From NCBI GenBank assembly GCA_045652835.1, contig JAZOLE010000165.1, positions 1 to 10,083 on the forward strand: a stretch of 10,083 bases of DNA. Reading direction: 5' to 3'. Below the pieces are notes generated by a model that had not been told where the DNA came from, did no database searches, and saw only the letters and a program-made list of their open reading frames with translations. A program made the position numbers and the translations under genes. The DNA comes from SVQP01 sp045652835 (GTDB lineage Bacteria > Bacillota > Clostridia > Oscillospirales > CAG-272). Positions 1 through 6,221 of the stretch are shown here, piece by piece; the first letter of the stretch is position 1, and each line of letters starts with the position of its first letter.

Positions 1-156
1 CTTCATCCGTTTATCTCGCTTGCCTCAATGTATATTGGCTTTGCGGCGTTCGGATTTTTCGGTATGCTGATCGCACCTGTCGCCGTTAGCTGTGTGTCGA
101 AAATAACAAAAAATAATCAAGAAAATAACGTCAAAATTAGTGATGAAAAATTATAG
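1..156 (+). CDS. AI-2E family transporter-like membrane protein, C-terminal end (partial)
   Basis: Only the last 51 codons lie in the window, open from base 1 to a TAG at 154-156. The fragment starts LHPFISLASMYIGFAAFGFF and continues into GMLIAPVAV: a hydrophobic segment with the LHP...G.FG.lGM...P pattern typical of the last membrane helices of AI-2E family (PerM/YtvI-like) proteins. It then ends in a short, polar, Lys/Asn/Glu-rich cytoplasmic tail. Members are polytopic inner-membrane proteins proposed to export small molecules or ions; YtvI-type members occur in spore formers. The assignment rests on this short motif alone, so the family is likely but the subfamily and substrate are not determined. 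A bidirectional terminator follows about 60 bp downstream. Confidence 0.6.
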   Translation, partial: LHPFISLASMYIGFAAFGFFGMLIAPVAVSCVSKITKNNQENNVKISDEKL

Positions 157-218
157 TATATTTTTTGTACACTTTGCACAATAAGAATTGTTGCTTTAAA
201 AATATCACCGAATAATAC

Positions 219-250
219 AAAACACCGCCTTTTGTCAAAGACGGTGTTTT
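219..250. terminator. Bidirectional intrinsic terminator between convergent genes
   Basis: AAAACACCG (219-227) pairs with CGGTGTTTT (242-250). After one C/A mismatch the inner bases CTTT (229-232) pair with AAAG (237-240), leaving a TGTC loop. The stem has A-runs on one side and T-runs on the other, so it can end transcription both from the AI-2E-like gene on the plus strand and from the DUF3885 gene on the minus strand. Nothing else is seen between 251 and 338. Confidence 0.85.
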
Positions 251-338
251 TGTGTCGAATATTGTAAATATAAGCTGCACTTGCCCGCTATCTTCCGGGG
301 CGCAACGCCATGCTTGTAAACAAAACCTATGTAGAATT

Positions 339-974
339 TTAATCTGCTATTCTTTTTTTCATTTCTTCAAGATCATACGAAAGGAAATAAGGCTCAAGTT
401 TATGATAAAATTGTCGCATTTTATCTTTTGTTGCAAACACGATATCACATCCTCTATCATCATAGATACTCAAAATACATTCATTTTCAAATGATACGAA
501 ATGTACTTTTCTTGAACTCCACGAAAAATTTTCTGTTGCTCTTTTTTTATAGGGGTATTTACTATCTGTATAGCAAATGATTCTGTTTTTTTGAAGATTG
601 CATTCTTTTTCATCTTCATCGAGGGGAATATTGAATACGACGGTGTATTCGTATTTATCAATGTGCTTGGCAAGAAATTTCAAGTTCTCTTTGAAAAAAT
701 CGACTGTTCTATTTACCTTGATTCCGTCCCATGAAGAAAAATCCTGAATGTAATAATCAAAAAATATGGCATCGGCAGAGGTTGCAAAATGAATATCAAA
801 TATTTCATAAGCGCGTTTTTTTGCATTTTTCAAGTATTCACGCTTTGTATCGCCGATTCCCAATTCACATCTGAGAGCGAAAGGATGGTTATAAAACCAA
901 GGCTCTTTATACAAGAATGAAACATCAGTAATTAATTTTTCAATTTGGCTGTTCGATTTGTTTTCCGTACCCAT
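339..974 (-). CDS. DUF3885 domain protein
   Basis: 211 residues. The N-terminal part has WFYNHPFALRCELG (residues 26-39), the aromatic-Asn-x-Pro...R.ELG pattern that opens DUF3885. The C-terminal part has ILSIYDDRGCDIVFATKD (about 167-184), the signature IYDDRGCD of the family, and ends in LSYDLEEMKKRI, also usual for it. Function is unknown; the protein has no signal peptide or membrane segment and should be cytosolic. The start ATG (972-974) has an AAGGCGGTG ribosome site at 980-988 and a near-consensus promoter at 1001-1029. It is a single-gene unit, convergent with the upstream membrane protein gene. It is markedly AT-rich compared with the DUF11 and dehydrogenase genes in the window, which may point to a separate origin. 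The family call is secure; a role is not. Confidence 0.87.
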   Translation of the reverse strand: MGTENKSNSQIEKLITDVSFLYKEPWFYNHPFALRCELGIGDTKREYLKNAKKRAYEIFDIHFATSADAIFFDYYIQDFSSWDGIKVNRTVDFFKENLKFLAKHIDKYEYTVVFNIPLDEDEKECNLQKNRIICYTDSKYPYKKRATENFSWSSRKVHFVSFENECILSIYDDRGCDIVFATKDKMRQFYHKLEPYFLSYDLEEMKKRIAD

Positions 975-1000
975 AAATTCACCGCCTTTCCTTTTCTTTT

Positions 1001-1029
1001 ATTATACCACAATTCTGCAAGTTTTTCAA
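1001..1029 (-). promoter_or_regulatory. Sigma-A type promoter of the DUF3885 gene
   Basis: Reading the minus strand, TTGAAA (1024-1029) and TATAAT (1001-1006) are 17 bp apart, with TGG just before the -10 box giving an extended -10. The start codon lies 26 bp past the -10 box, with a ribosome site in between. Confidence 0.85.
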
Positions 1030-1045
1030 GTGAAATAGTGTGGTA

Positions 1046-1125
1046 GTTCAAATCTGTCCACAGTTTTGGCTCTGTAGGGAATCTATATCAAAAAATGCAT
1101 TTCGCCCGTTCGAATCTGTCTACAG
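1046..1125. repeat. Imperfect 18-bp direct repeat resembling tRNA T-arm fragments
   Basis: GTTCAAATCTGTCCACAG at 1046-1063 recurs at 1108-1125 with two transitions, as GTTCGAATCTGTCTACAG. Each copy contains a small CTGT-NN-ACAG palindrome. The TTCRAAT core looks like a tRNA T-loop, and the first copy can form a five-pair T-arm-like stem (GGTAG with CTGTC). No acceptor, D or anticodon arm surrounds either copy, so these are not tRNA genes. Between and after the copies are short inverted repeats around ATGCAT (1095-1100 and 1152-1157). Confidence 0.5.
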
Positions 1126-1195
1126 ACCCGAAAAGATGCGCAAAGCGCGGAAATGCATCTACAAAATTCCGAAAAACTTCAGAGTCAAAATTTTA

Positions 1196-1376
1196 GTGAA
1201 ATATTCGGCCTTGCCGAATGTGAAATAATTTCCTTGCGGTAATTGTGAAATATTGCTCCCGTTGGTCGCAATGTGAAATGAAATAAATCCCCTCACCCGC
1301 CGCAGCGCATTCCACACGCGAAGCGTATTTCTCGCACGAAGTGCATTTCACAAATCCCGACAGGGATTTATTTCAC
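1196..1376. repeat. Modular hairpin array with GTGAAAT / ATTTCAC spacers
   Basis: The first half carries GTGAAAT at 1196-1202, 1220-1226, 1245-1251 and 1273-1279. These are separated by small palindromes: ATTCGGC/GCCGAAT (1203-1219), AATT...AATT (1227-1244) and ATTGC...GCAAT (1252-1272). The second half carries the reverse complement ATTTCAC at 1345-1351 and 1370-1376, plus degenerate copies ATTCCAC (about 1309-1315) and ATTTCTC (about 1327-1333). These are separated by hairpins ACGC-GAA-GCGT, GCAC-GAA-GTGC and AAATCCC-GACA-GGGATTT. The whole unit is thus an inverted repeat built of hairpins. It holds no credible protein gene and ends 2 bp before the tRNA-Gln terminator. It is most likely a multi-copy intergenic element or a structured RNA; which one cannot be decided here. 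Confidence 0.75.
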
Positions 1377-1378
1377 TG

Positions 1379-1410
1379 AAAAAAGCACTTGCCTAAGCAA
1401 GTGCTTTTTT
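1379..1410 (-). terminator. Terminator of tRNA-Gln (bidirectional)
   Basis: A perfect 14-bp stem, AAAAAAGCACTTGC (1379-1392) with GCAAGTGCTTTTTT (1397-1410), and loop CTAA. It begins one base past the CCA end of the tRNA. Flanking A and T runs make it active in either direction, so it could also end a plus-strand transcript of the hairpin array. Confidence 0.93.
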
Positions 1411-1411
1411 C

Positions 1412-1486
1412 TGGCTGGGGTGGCCAGATTTGAACTGACGAATGCTAGAGTCAAAGTCTAGTGCCTTACCGCTTGGCGACACCCCA
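1412..1486 (-). tRNA. tRNA-Gln (anticodon UUG)
   Basis: On the minus strand the gene begins TGGGGTGTCGCCAAGCGG and ends CACCCCAGCCA. The acceptor stem TGGGGTG/CACCCCA, the D-arm (GCCAAGCGGTAAGGC), the anticodon stem CTAGA/TCTAG with loop CTTTGAC and the T-arm with TTCAAAT all fold. Loop positions 34-36 read TTG, so it decodes CAA (and CAG by wobble) as glutamine. The opening TGGGG.GTCGCCAAGCGGTAAGGCA is typical of bacterial tRNA-Gln. CCA is encoded (1412-1414 on the complement). It is a solitary tRNA with its own promoter and terminator. Confidence 0.97.
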
Positions 1487-1497
1487 ATAACTCGTAT

Positions 1498-1526
1498 ATT
1501 ATATCACGCCTTTGTCGGTTCGTCAA
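1498..1526 (-). promoter_or_regulatory. Promoter of tRNA-Gln
   Basis: On the minus strand TTGACG (1521-1526), a 17-bp spacer and TATAAT (1498-1503) preceded by TGA (extended -10). The mature tRNA begins 11 bp past the -10 box, leaving only a few bases of 5' leader. Confidence 0.9.
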
Positions 1527-1654
1527 GTCTTTTTTGCAAAAAAAGCATTTTTATATCGCAAAGTTCGGCATTTGCCGCGCAAGGGCAAGGCATACGATGC
1601 GCAGGGGAAACGTATCTGTCAATCTCTGTCGCCTTATGACATATACTGTCGATA

Positions 1655-1682
1655 GGACGGGCAGCCCTGTGGGGCTCCGTCC
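1655..1682 (+). promoter_or_regulatory. Leader hairpin just upstream of the DUF11 gene
   Basis: GGACGG (1655-1660) pairs with CCGTCC (1677-1682), and inside it AGCCC pairs with GGGCT around a short TGTG loop. The GC-rich hairpin ends 8 bp before the AAGGAG ribosome site (1691-1696) and is not followed by a T-run, so it is not a terminator. It may stabilise the message or modulate translation. No convincing sigma-A promoter is seen in 1527-1654; CATATACT at 1640-1647 weakly resembles a sporulation sigma -10 element, without a matching -35. Confidence 0.55.
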
Positions 1683-1703
1683 AAGATTAAAAGGAGAATA
1701 GAC

Positions 1704-2555
1704 ATGGCAACCTTTACCAATAGAGCAACGCTTTTCTATAACGGCAGGACCGTAGATTCCAACACGGTCACAGGCACGTTTTTGCAAACGCTGACCATCA
1801 CCAAGACGCCGCTTTTTGACACCTACACGGCAGGGGATACCGTCACCTACGCCGTTTCCTTGATTAACGCGGGGGCTGCGCCGCTGACCGGATTGACCCT
1901 GACCGATGATCTTGGCGCTTTTGAGTTTGGCGGCATGACACTGTATCCGCTCTCTCTTGTGCCCGGAGCCATCCTTTACTACGTGGATGGCGTGCTGCAG
2001 CCCGAGCTGATCCCCGTGCAGACCCGTCCGCTGGTGCTGCAGGGAATCACCGTGCCTGCGGGAGGCAGTACGGTTATTTTGTATCAGACCGAGATCACCG
2101 ACGTAGCACCGCTTGGCGTCAACGCGCGTATTATCAACACTGCCACGGTCAATGGCGGCTGCTTGATTGAGCCTTTGCGCGACAGCGCGACCGTGACCAC
2201 GGCAGACGCGCCCTTGCTGACCATTACCAAGGCGCTCTCGCCCGTGGCTGTGCCCGAGAACGGCACGCTGACCTACACCTTTGTGATCCAGAACTTCGGC
2301 AACACGGCAGCCGTTGCGACCGATGACGTGGTGGTGACCGATACCTTTGATCCTGTTCTGGATATCCTTTCGGTCACGTTGGACGGTGCGGTGCTCAGTG
2401 AGGGCACGGGCTACACCTACAACGCAGCAACCGGTGCGTTCTCCAGCGCACCGAGCGTGATCACGGTGCCTGCCGCCACCTTTGCGCGCAATCCCGACGG
2501 CACGGTTGCAGTCACCCCCGGTGAGGTGGTGCTGACCGTCGTGGGCACGATCTAA
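1704..2555 (+). CDS. DUF11 / TIGR01451 repeat protein
   Basis: 283 residues with two copies of the beta-sandwich DUF11 repeat. The first (about 29-166) has LTITKTP..DTYTAGDTVTY and LTLTDDLG; the second (about 171-283) has LLTITKALSP, ENGTLTYTFVIQNFGNTAAV and VVVTDTFDP. The repeats have the usual 'titK....v..Gd.vtYt....N.G......v.vtDtl' pattern. The opening MATFTNRATLFYNGRTVDSN matches the short stand-alone DUF11 proteins of Clostridia as I remember them. There is no signal peptide, no LPXTG anchor and only one cysteine, so export, if any, is by an unseen route; a structural or spore/cell-surface role is inference. The ATG is set by AAGGAG seven bases upstream. It is a single-gene unit with a terminator directly behind, and is GC-richer than the operon that follows. 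Confidence 0.85.
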   Translation: MATFTNRATLFYNGRTVDSNTVTGTFLQTLTITKTPLFDTYTAGDTVTYAVSLINAGAAPLTGLTLTDDLGAFEFGGMTLYPLSLVPGAILYYVDGVLQPELIPVQTRPLVLQGITVPAGGSTVILYQTEITDVAPLGVNARIINTATVNGGCLIEPLRDSATVTTADAPLLTITKALSPVAVPENGTLTYTFVIQNFGNTAAVATDDVVVTDTFDPVLDILSVTLDGAVLSEGTGYTYNAATGAFSSAPSVITVPAATFARNPDGTVAVTPGEVVLTVVGTI

Positions 2556-2561
2556 CCCCTT

Positions 2562-2595
2562 GGGGCATCCGATACGTTGGGTGCCCCGATTTTTA
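2562..2595 (+). terminator. Terminator of the DUF11 gene
   Basis: GGGGCATCC (2562-2570) pairs with GGGTGCCCC (2579-2587) over nine positions, one of them a T-G wobble, with an 8-base loop and a GATTTTTA tail. It begins six bases past the stop codon. Confidence 0.88.
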
Positions 2596-2612
2596 TGTTT
2601 CTTTTATATGCA

Positions 2613-2641
2613 TTGAAATATTCACGATTTTATGATATAAT
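2613..2641 (+). promoter_or_regulatory. Promoter of the toroid/DUF3795 operon
   Basis: TTGAAA (2613-2618), a 17-bp spacer and TATAAT (2636-2641), with TGA before the -10 box (extended -10). It lies 42 bp ahead of the first start codon and just after the preceding terminator, so the four genes downstream form an independent transcription unit. Confidence 0.87.
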
Positions 2642-2683
2642 TTATATAAGTGCATTTATATGCAGAAATTGATGGAGGTAATT

Positions 2684-3757
2684 ATGAATTCCAACTATCA
2701 AAAGTCAATAGATTTTCTTCTAAAAAACGCCAATCCCTCCATCCGTCTCCGTGTAAAGAAAGAGGTTCTCGGATGCATAACAACAGAGGAAGAAGCGAAG
2801 CTAATCACTCAGATCAAAGAAGAACCGATATACAAGCTCATCGCAAGTTGCCAAAAGGAAAACGGTTGGCTCGGCAACGGCTTTCACGGACCGAACAAAG
2901 ATGCAGGACCTTACGAAAACCAAGAGGTCGGCACAAAATGGCTTGCAGAAAAGGCTGTGGGCAAGAACGATCCCGTGCTCAAAAGAGCTATGGATGCCTT
3001 TGTAACAAACGAGTTGACAGATCTTTGTTATCGTACAAAGGGTAAATATTTCGACGAATTCCGCTATGCAGCCAACGGTCAGAATCTGATTCGTTGCGCG
3101 TGTATCGCCCGTGCCGGATATGACGATATCATAGATATCAGACCGCAGATACAGTTGGCGCTTGACTCCTTTAAGCGTGTGCTTGAAGTGGATTCTATCT
3201 TGGATATTACGCGCATCAGAAAGGTCAGCGGCAAGGAAAAGCGTGTTTTCAACGATTACGAAAAATGGCCTTGCTACTATCATCTCGATATCCTCGCTCA
3301 CACAACGTCTTGGAAAACCAAGGATAATATCAAGATGCTTGCAGAAGCCGTCAAAAAGCTGATGCGCATCGACCGCCCCGAATGTCAAGTCGGCGGCGAC
3401 AGTTGGGTAGGCTACGTTCTTGGAACGGTAGGTTGTCTCAAAGAGGGATACACTCTCGGCTATGACAAGGACGGTATTCACTATACCTACCTTGACCGTG
3501 TAGAATGGCTCTGCCGTTGCGGTCTTGCACCTTATGTTCCCGAACTGCAAGCGGAGGTGGAGATTCTCACCAATGCTATTGACGAAAATGGCATTTGCAG
3601 AGCAATCGTTGACGAGAACCAACTGAAAGGCATTAGCACCTACGGTGGTCAACAACTTGAAGTGGATTGGAAAAACGATACAAGAAAGCTGTGCGATATC
3701 ACGTTCCGAACACTACTGATACTGCACTATGCCAACGGAGGTAACTATGAGCTTTGA
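2684..3757 (+). CDS. Unrecognised alpha-helical, toroid-like protein (paralogue of the gene at 5028)
   Basis: 357 residues; I do not recognise a named family. The protein is helical, with several blocks of Gly/aromatic turns spaced like alpha/alpha-toroid or HEAT-like repeats, such as NGWLGNGFHG (60-69) and GGDSWVGYVLGTVG (237-250). Residues 1-21 align without gaps to the gene at 5028 (shared YQK.IDFLL..A.PSI). Three further blocks are shared: GW.G....HG (61-69), H..ILA.T..W.T (200-211) and CD.T[FY] (337-341). There is no signal peptide or membrane helix, so it should be cytosolic. The start at 2684 is chosen because GGAGGT lies four bases upstream and the paralogue starts at the same residue; the in-frame ATG at 2660 lacks a ribosome site. 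It is first in a four-gene operon and overlaps the next gene by 11 bp. Enzymatic function is unknown. Confidence 0.75.
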   Translation: MNSNYQKSIDFLLKNANPSIRLRVKKEVLGCITTEEEAKLITQIKEEPIYKLIASCQKENGWLGNGFHGPNKDAGPYENQEVGTKWLAEKAVGKNDPVLKRAMDAFVTNELTDLCYRTKGKYFDEFRYAANGQNLIRCACIARAGYDDIIDIRPQIQLALDSFKRVLEVDSILDITRIRKVSGKEKRVFNDYEKWPCYYHLDILAHTTSWKTKDNIKMLAEAVKKLMRIDRPECQVGGDSWVGYVLGTVGCLKEGYTLGYDKDGIHYTYLDRVEWLCRCGLAPYVPELQAEVEILTNAIDENGICRAIVDENQLKGISTYGGQQLEVDWKNDTRKLCDITFRTLLILHYANGGNYEL

Positions 3758-4079
3758 CTATGAAAAAACAATTTGCTATTGCGGTCACGATTGTGCTCGT
3801 TGTCTCACGTATCTTGCAACTATCAGAAACGATGAAGAATTACGCAAACAATCACAGCGCTTTTATAAAACCGAGTTTGGGATAGATATTCCACTTAAAG
3901 ATATTCATTGTCTCGGGGGTCGATCGGAAGATATATTCTATTTGTGCAAGGAGTGTCCGTTTATAAAATGTTGTAAGGAAAACAATGTTGAAATATGTAT
4001 CAATTGTTTGAAATATCCTTGCAAACAAATCCACGACTATCAAAAAAGGCACGTTAACAAATGCAATCAGATCAATTGA
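3747..4079 (+). CDS. DUF3795 family cysteine-rich protein
   Basis: 110 residues with 13 cysteines. The start shows CYCGHDCARCLTY (10-22), the CG..C..C opening of DUF3795. After a helix with the typical NDEELRKQSQRFY come IHCLGG (53-58), CKECPFIKCC (67-76) and CINCLKYPC (84-92), matching the family's metal-binding-like cysteine order ending in C..C..YPC. Such proteins probably bind zinc or another metal; their role is unknown. One usual cysteine seems replaced: the family commonly has C.GC where this one has C55-L-G-G58. The ATG at 3747 is preceded by GGAGGT (3737-3742) and sits inside the end of the upstream gene, so translational coupling is likely. It lies between toroid-like genes in one operon, so it may act with them, for example in metal supply or as a small partner; that is inference. 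Confidence 0.85.
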   Translation: MSFDYEKTICYCGHDCARCLTYLATIRNDEELRKQSQRFYKTEFGIDIPLKDIHCLGGRSEDIFYLCKECPFIKCCKENNVEICINCLKYPCKQIHDYQKRHVNKCNQIN

Positions 4080-4097
4080 CCGCAGAGGAATAATGTT

Positions 4098-5012
4098 ATG
4101 AGAAATCTAACCAAACCACAACTAATGAAAATGGACAAATGGATGCAAGATAACGCTCGTCCATACGATCTCGCAAAGTGGAATTATCTCTTTAACGGCG
4201 GTAGCAAGAACGCCATCGTTGAAGAAATGTTGAAATATCAGAACGCTGACGGCGGTATGGGTAGCGGGTTTGAAGCCGATGTACTATGTCCGTTGTCTGC
4301 AGCTATACCAACGGCAGAAGCAATATTTCAAGCCTACGAATACGGACTTGACTTTAATTCCGAATGGATGAAACGTATTCTCTCCTATTTTGAAAACACT
4401 ATTCAGGACATCCCGAAATATTGGGAAGATTGCCCGAAGGAAGCAATGTACTATCCTCACGCGCCGTGGTGGAACTACGTACCTTGCACCGCATTCAATC
4501 CCAACCCGTGTGCTGTTGTTGCATCTGCATTCATCCGATACGGAACGGATAACCAAAAAGAACTTGGTTACAAGGTTACCCAAGATTGCTTGAAGCTGCT
4601 TCTTTCAAACGACTTCTGCGGAGATCACGATACACTAAACATTCAAGCACTGGTTGAACAACTTATTGCAATTAACTCACCGCTTGTTACCGATGATGTT
4701 GTTGCAGCTATGCGAAGAAGGATTCTTGAAAACACCTGTTTTGATGTAAGCAAATACAACAGCTATTACTTTACGCCTCTTGATTACGTATCTTCTCCCC
4801 ATTCTGTTTGGTATGATGCGGTCGGTCACGGCATTGAACAAACAATAGACTTTTGGCTTGATAACATTAACGATCAAGGTGTTTGGACGCCCAACTTTTC
4901 TTGGGGTGTTGATAGCGATATATCAAGACAAGTAACAAAGAATTGGACTGGATACATTACGGTTAAGAGAGCGAATATTTTGCTTAACCTTGACAGGATA
5001 GGAAAACAATGA
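4098..5012 (+). CDS. Alpha/alpha-toroid protein resembling the prenyltransferase/terpene cyclase fold
   Basis: 304 residues. At least three helix-pair repeats with Gly/aromatic turns are visible: YQNADGGMGSGFEADVLCPL leading into PTAEAIFQAY (47-80), NYVPCTAFNPNPCAVVASAF (126-145) and GVWTPNFSWG...NWTGYITVKRANILLNL (261-298). The .QN.DGG.G.G.E.D......S..PT..A pattern is what I associate with uncharacterised Firmicutes proteins of the terpenoid-cyclase/protein-prenyltransferase superfamily. The squalene-cyclase DXDD motif is absent, and the Asp/Cys/His zinc triad of protein prenyltransferases is not evident, so a cyclase or prenyltransferase reaction should not be assumed. It has no signal peptide. 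The start ATG has AGAGGA (4084-4089) upstream and lies 18 bp behind the DUF3795 gene. It is clearly different in sequence from the two paralogues around it, although the fold may be the same. Confidence 0.72.
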   Translation: MRNLTKPQLMKMDKWMQDNARPYDLAKWNYLFNGGSKNAIVEEMLKYQNADGGMGSGFEADVLCPLSAAIPTAEAIFQAYEYGLDFNSEWMKRILSYFENTIQDIPKYWEDCPKEAMYYPHAPWWNYVPCTAFNPNPCAVVASAFIRYGTDNQKELGYKVTQDCLKLLLSNDFCGDHDTLNIQALVEQLIAINSPLVTDDVVAAMRRRILENTCFDVSKYNSYYFTPLDYVSSPHSVWYDAVGHGIEQTIDFWLDNINDQGVWTPNFSWGVDSDISRQVTKNWTGYITVKRANILLNLDRIGKQ

Positions 5013-5027
5013 AATGGAGCCTAACAT

Positions 5028-6074
5028 ATGGCATATAACTATCAAAAACAAATAGATTTTCTCCTTGAATACGCTTGCCCGAGTATAAAGTATTTGGTAC
5101 ATCGAGATATGCTTAACGTCCCTGTGGACGAGCCTTTTATGGTGGCACTTCAGAACGAGATTTTGGCGCAATCAAATACGCAAAAACATTTGTCCGCGCA
5201 ATACCCTGACGGATGGTTCGGTCACGAGCTTCACGGCGTTGACGGTATGGATTGCCACATTGGTGGACTTTTGAACTTGGGTATTGAAACAAGTCATCCG
5301 GCGATTCAAAAGGCGGTCACAGCTTTGCTGACGCCGGAGATCGCGTCGACACACAAGAATTGGTTTCGCGGTGGTGCGGCGTTAGACGCAGAAGGACGCG
5401 GCGGCGACCGCGCAATCGTTGCCAATATCCTCGCTATGACCAAAGTTCCCGAGGATATACCCGTGTTTGCAGAGCAATTATCGCTCGCCTTTGAACATCT
5501 GTCGGCTGTTTTGCAGTATGATTCGATTGATGATTTCTCCATTAGAGGAAAGAACGAGCGTTACTACAAGCCTTGCGCAAAATTCCCCGGTGCAAACCAT
5601 ATCGGCATCCTTGCCGCTACGCAGGGATGGCGAACCGCTGACAACATGAAGACCGCAAAGGATGCGGTCAAACGTGCCTACGAAATCATGAAAGACGTTG
5701 ACGAATATATCACATTCAAAAAGCCTTCCGAGTTCGGCGGTGGATTTGTAGGCCCGTTCAACTATAATTGGCAAGCGTTGAATCCTATGACTGAAGAACA
5801 GATTGTTGGTATCATGAATAGCTCCTACAATTTTCAGTTCGCATTCTGGCTCGGCTCTGTCACCGGAGTTCCCGAATGGGTAAAACAACATAACGGTACA
5901 TATGAGACTCTTGCCTATATGCTTGAACGGAATGTTATATTCAATCAGATTCCCGAAAGCGCCCTAAATGCATTCAAAAAGGTGTCGGGTAAGGAGCCCA
6001 ACTATCGTAAGAAGCATGCTGTGGAATGTGATGTTACATATGCGATGTTGAAAGCGGTTTGGGGTAAAGTATAA
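5028..6074 (+). CDS. Unrecognised alpha-helical, toroid-like protein (paralogue of the gene at 2684)
   Basis: 348 residues, paralogous to the first gene of the operon. Shared blocks are YQK.IDFLL..A.PSI (5-20), DGWFGHELHG (61-70) against NGWLGNGFHG, NHIGILAATQGWRTADN (190-206) against YHLDILAHTTSWKTKDN, and ECDVTY (333-338) against LCDITF. It differs in the middle, where it has GMDCHIGGLLNLG (73-85), GGAALDAEGRGGDRAI (115-130) and a Gly/aromatic run GGGFVGPFNYNW (237-248). Conserved His, Cys, Asp and Trp residues within the shared blocks suggest an active or metal site rather than a purely structural repeat protein; this is inference. GGAG (5016-5019) lies eight bases before the ATG, and the gene starts 15 bp after its neighbour. 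It is the last gene of the operon; the terminator is about 150 bp further on. Function unknown. Confidence 0.75.
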   Translation: MAYNYQKQIDFLLEYACPSIKYLVHRDMLNVPVDEPFMVALQNEILAQSNTQKHLSAQYPDGWFGHELHGVDGMDCHIGGLLNLGIETSHPAIQKAVTALLTPEIASTHKNWFRGGAALDAEGRGGDRAIVANILAMTKVPEDIPVFAEQLSLAFEHLSAVLQYDSIDDFSIRGKNERYYKPCAKFPGANHIGILAATQGWRTADNMKTAKDAVKRAYEIMKDVDEYITFKKPSEFGGGFVGPFNYNWQALNPMTEEQIVGIMNSSYNFQFAFWLGSVTGVPEWVKQHNGTYETLAYMLERNVIFNQIPESALNAFKKVSGKEPNYRKKHAVECDVTYAMLKAVWGKV

Positions 6075-6221
6075 TCGTTAATTACGTTGCAATTATTAAT
6101 GCAATACGCTACAAGGAGAAATTTATACCTTATACCGACTTAGCAGGATATTCCGGTTTGGCTTATTGAAGATTATTACTGAATATTGCTACAAAAAAAT
6201 CCAGCAGAAACGGATGCGCAA

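Noticed and set aside
1040..1228. Open frame of 62 codons in the region before the tRNA
   Set aside because: It runs through the direct repeat and the first hairpin of the array, has no ribosome site, and its product resembles no protein.
1196..1376. CRISPR-like reading of the repeated 7-mers
   Set aside because: The repeats are too short, are inverted between the two halves, and the spacers are palindromes of varied length; there is no cas gene in the window.
2660..2683. Upstream ATG of the first toroid-like gene
   Set aside because: It lacks a ribosome site and lies too close to the promoter; ATG 2684 has GGAGGT and aligns with the paralogue's first residue.
4098..5012. Calling the protein a squalene-hopene cyclase or protein prenyltransferase
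   Set aside because: The DXDD motif and a clear zinc triad are absent; only the toroid-type repeats support the superfamily, not the reaction.
6068..6169. Short open stretch after the last toroid-like gene that reads like a protein tail (ends DLAGYSGLAY)
   Set aside because: It has no start codon or ribosome site and is only about 33 codons long, a length expected by chance; I cannot support it as a gene remnant.
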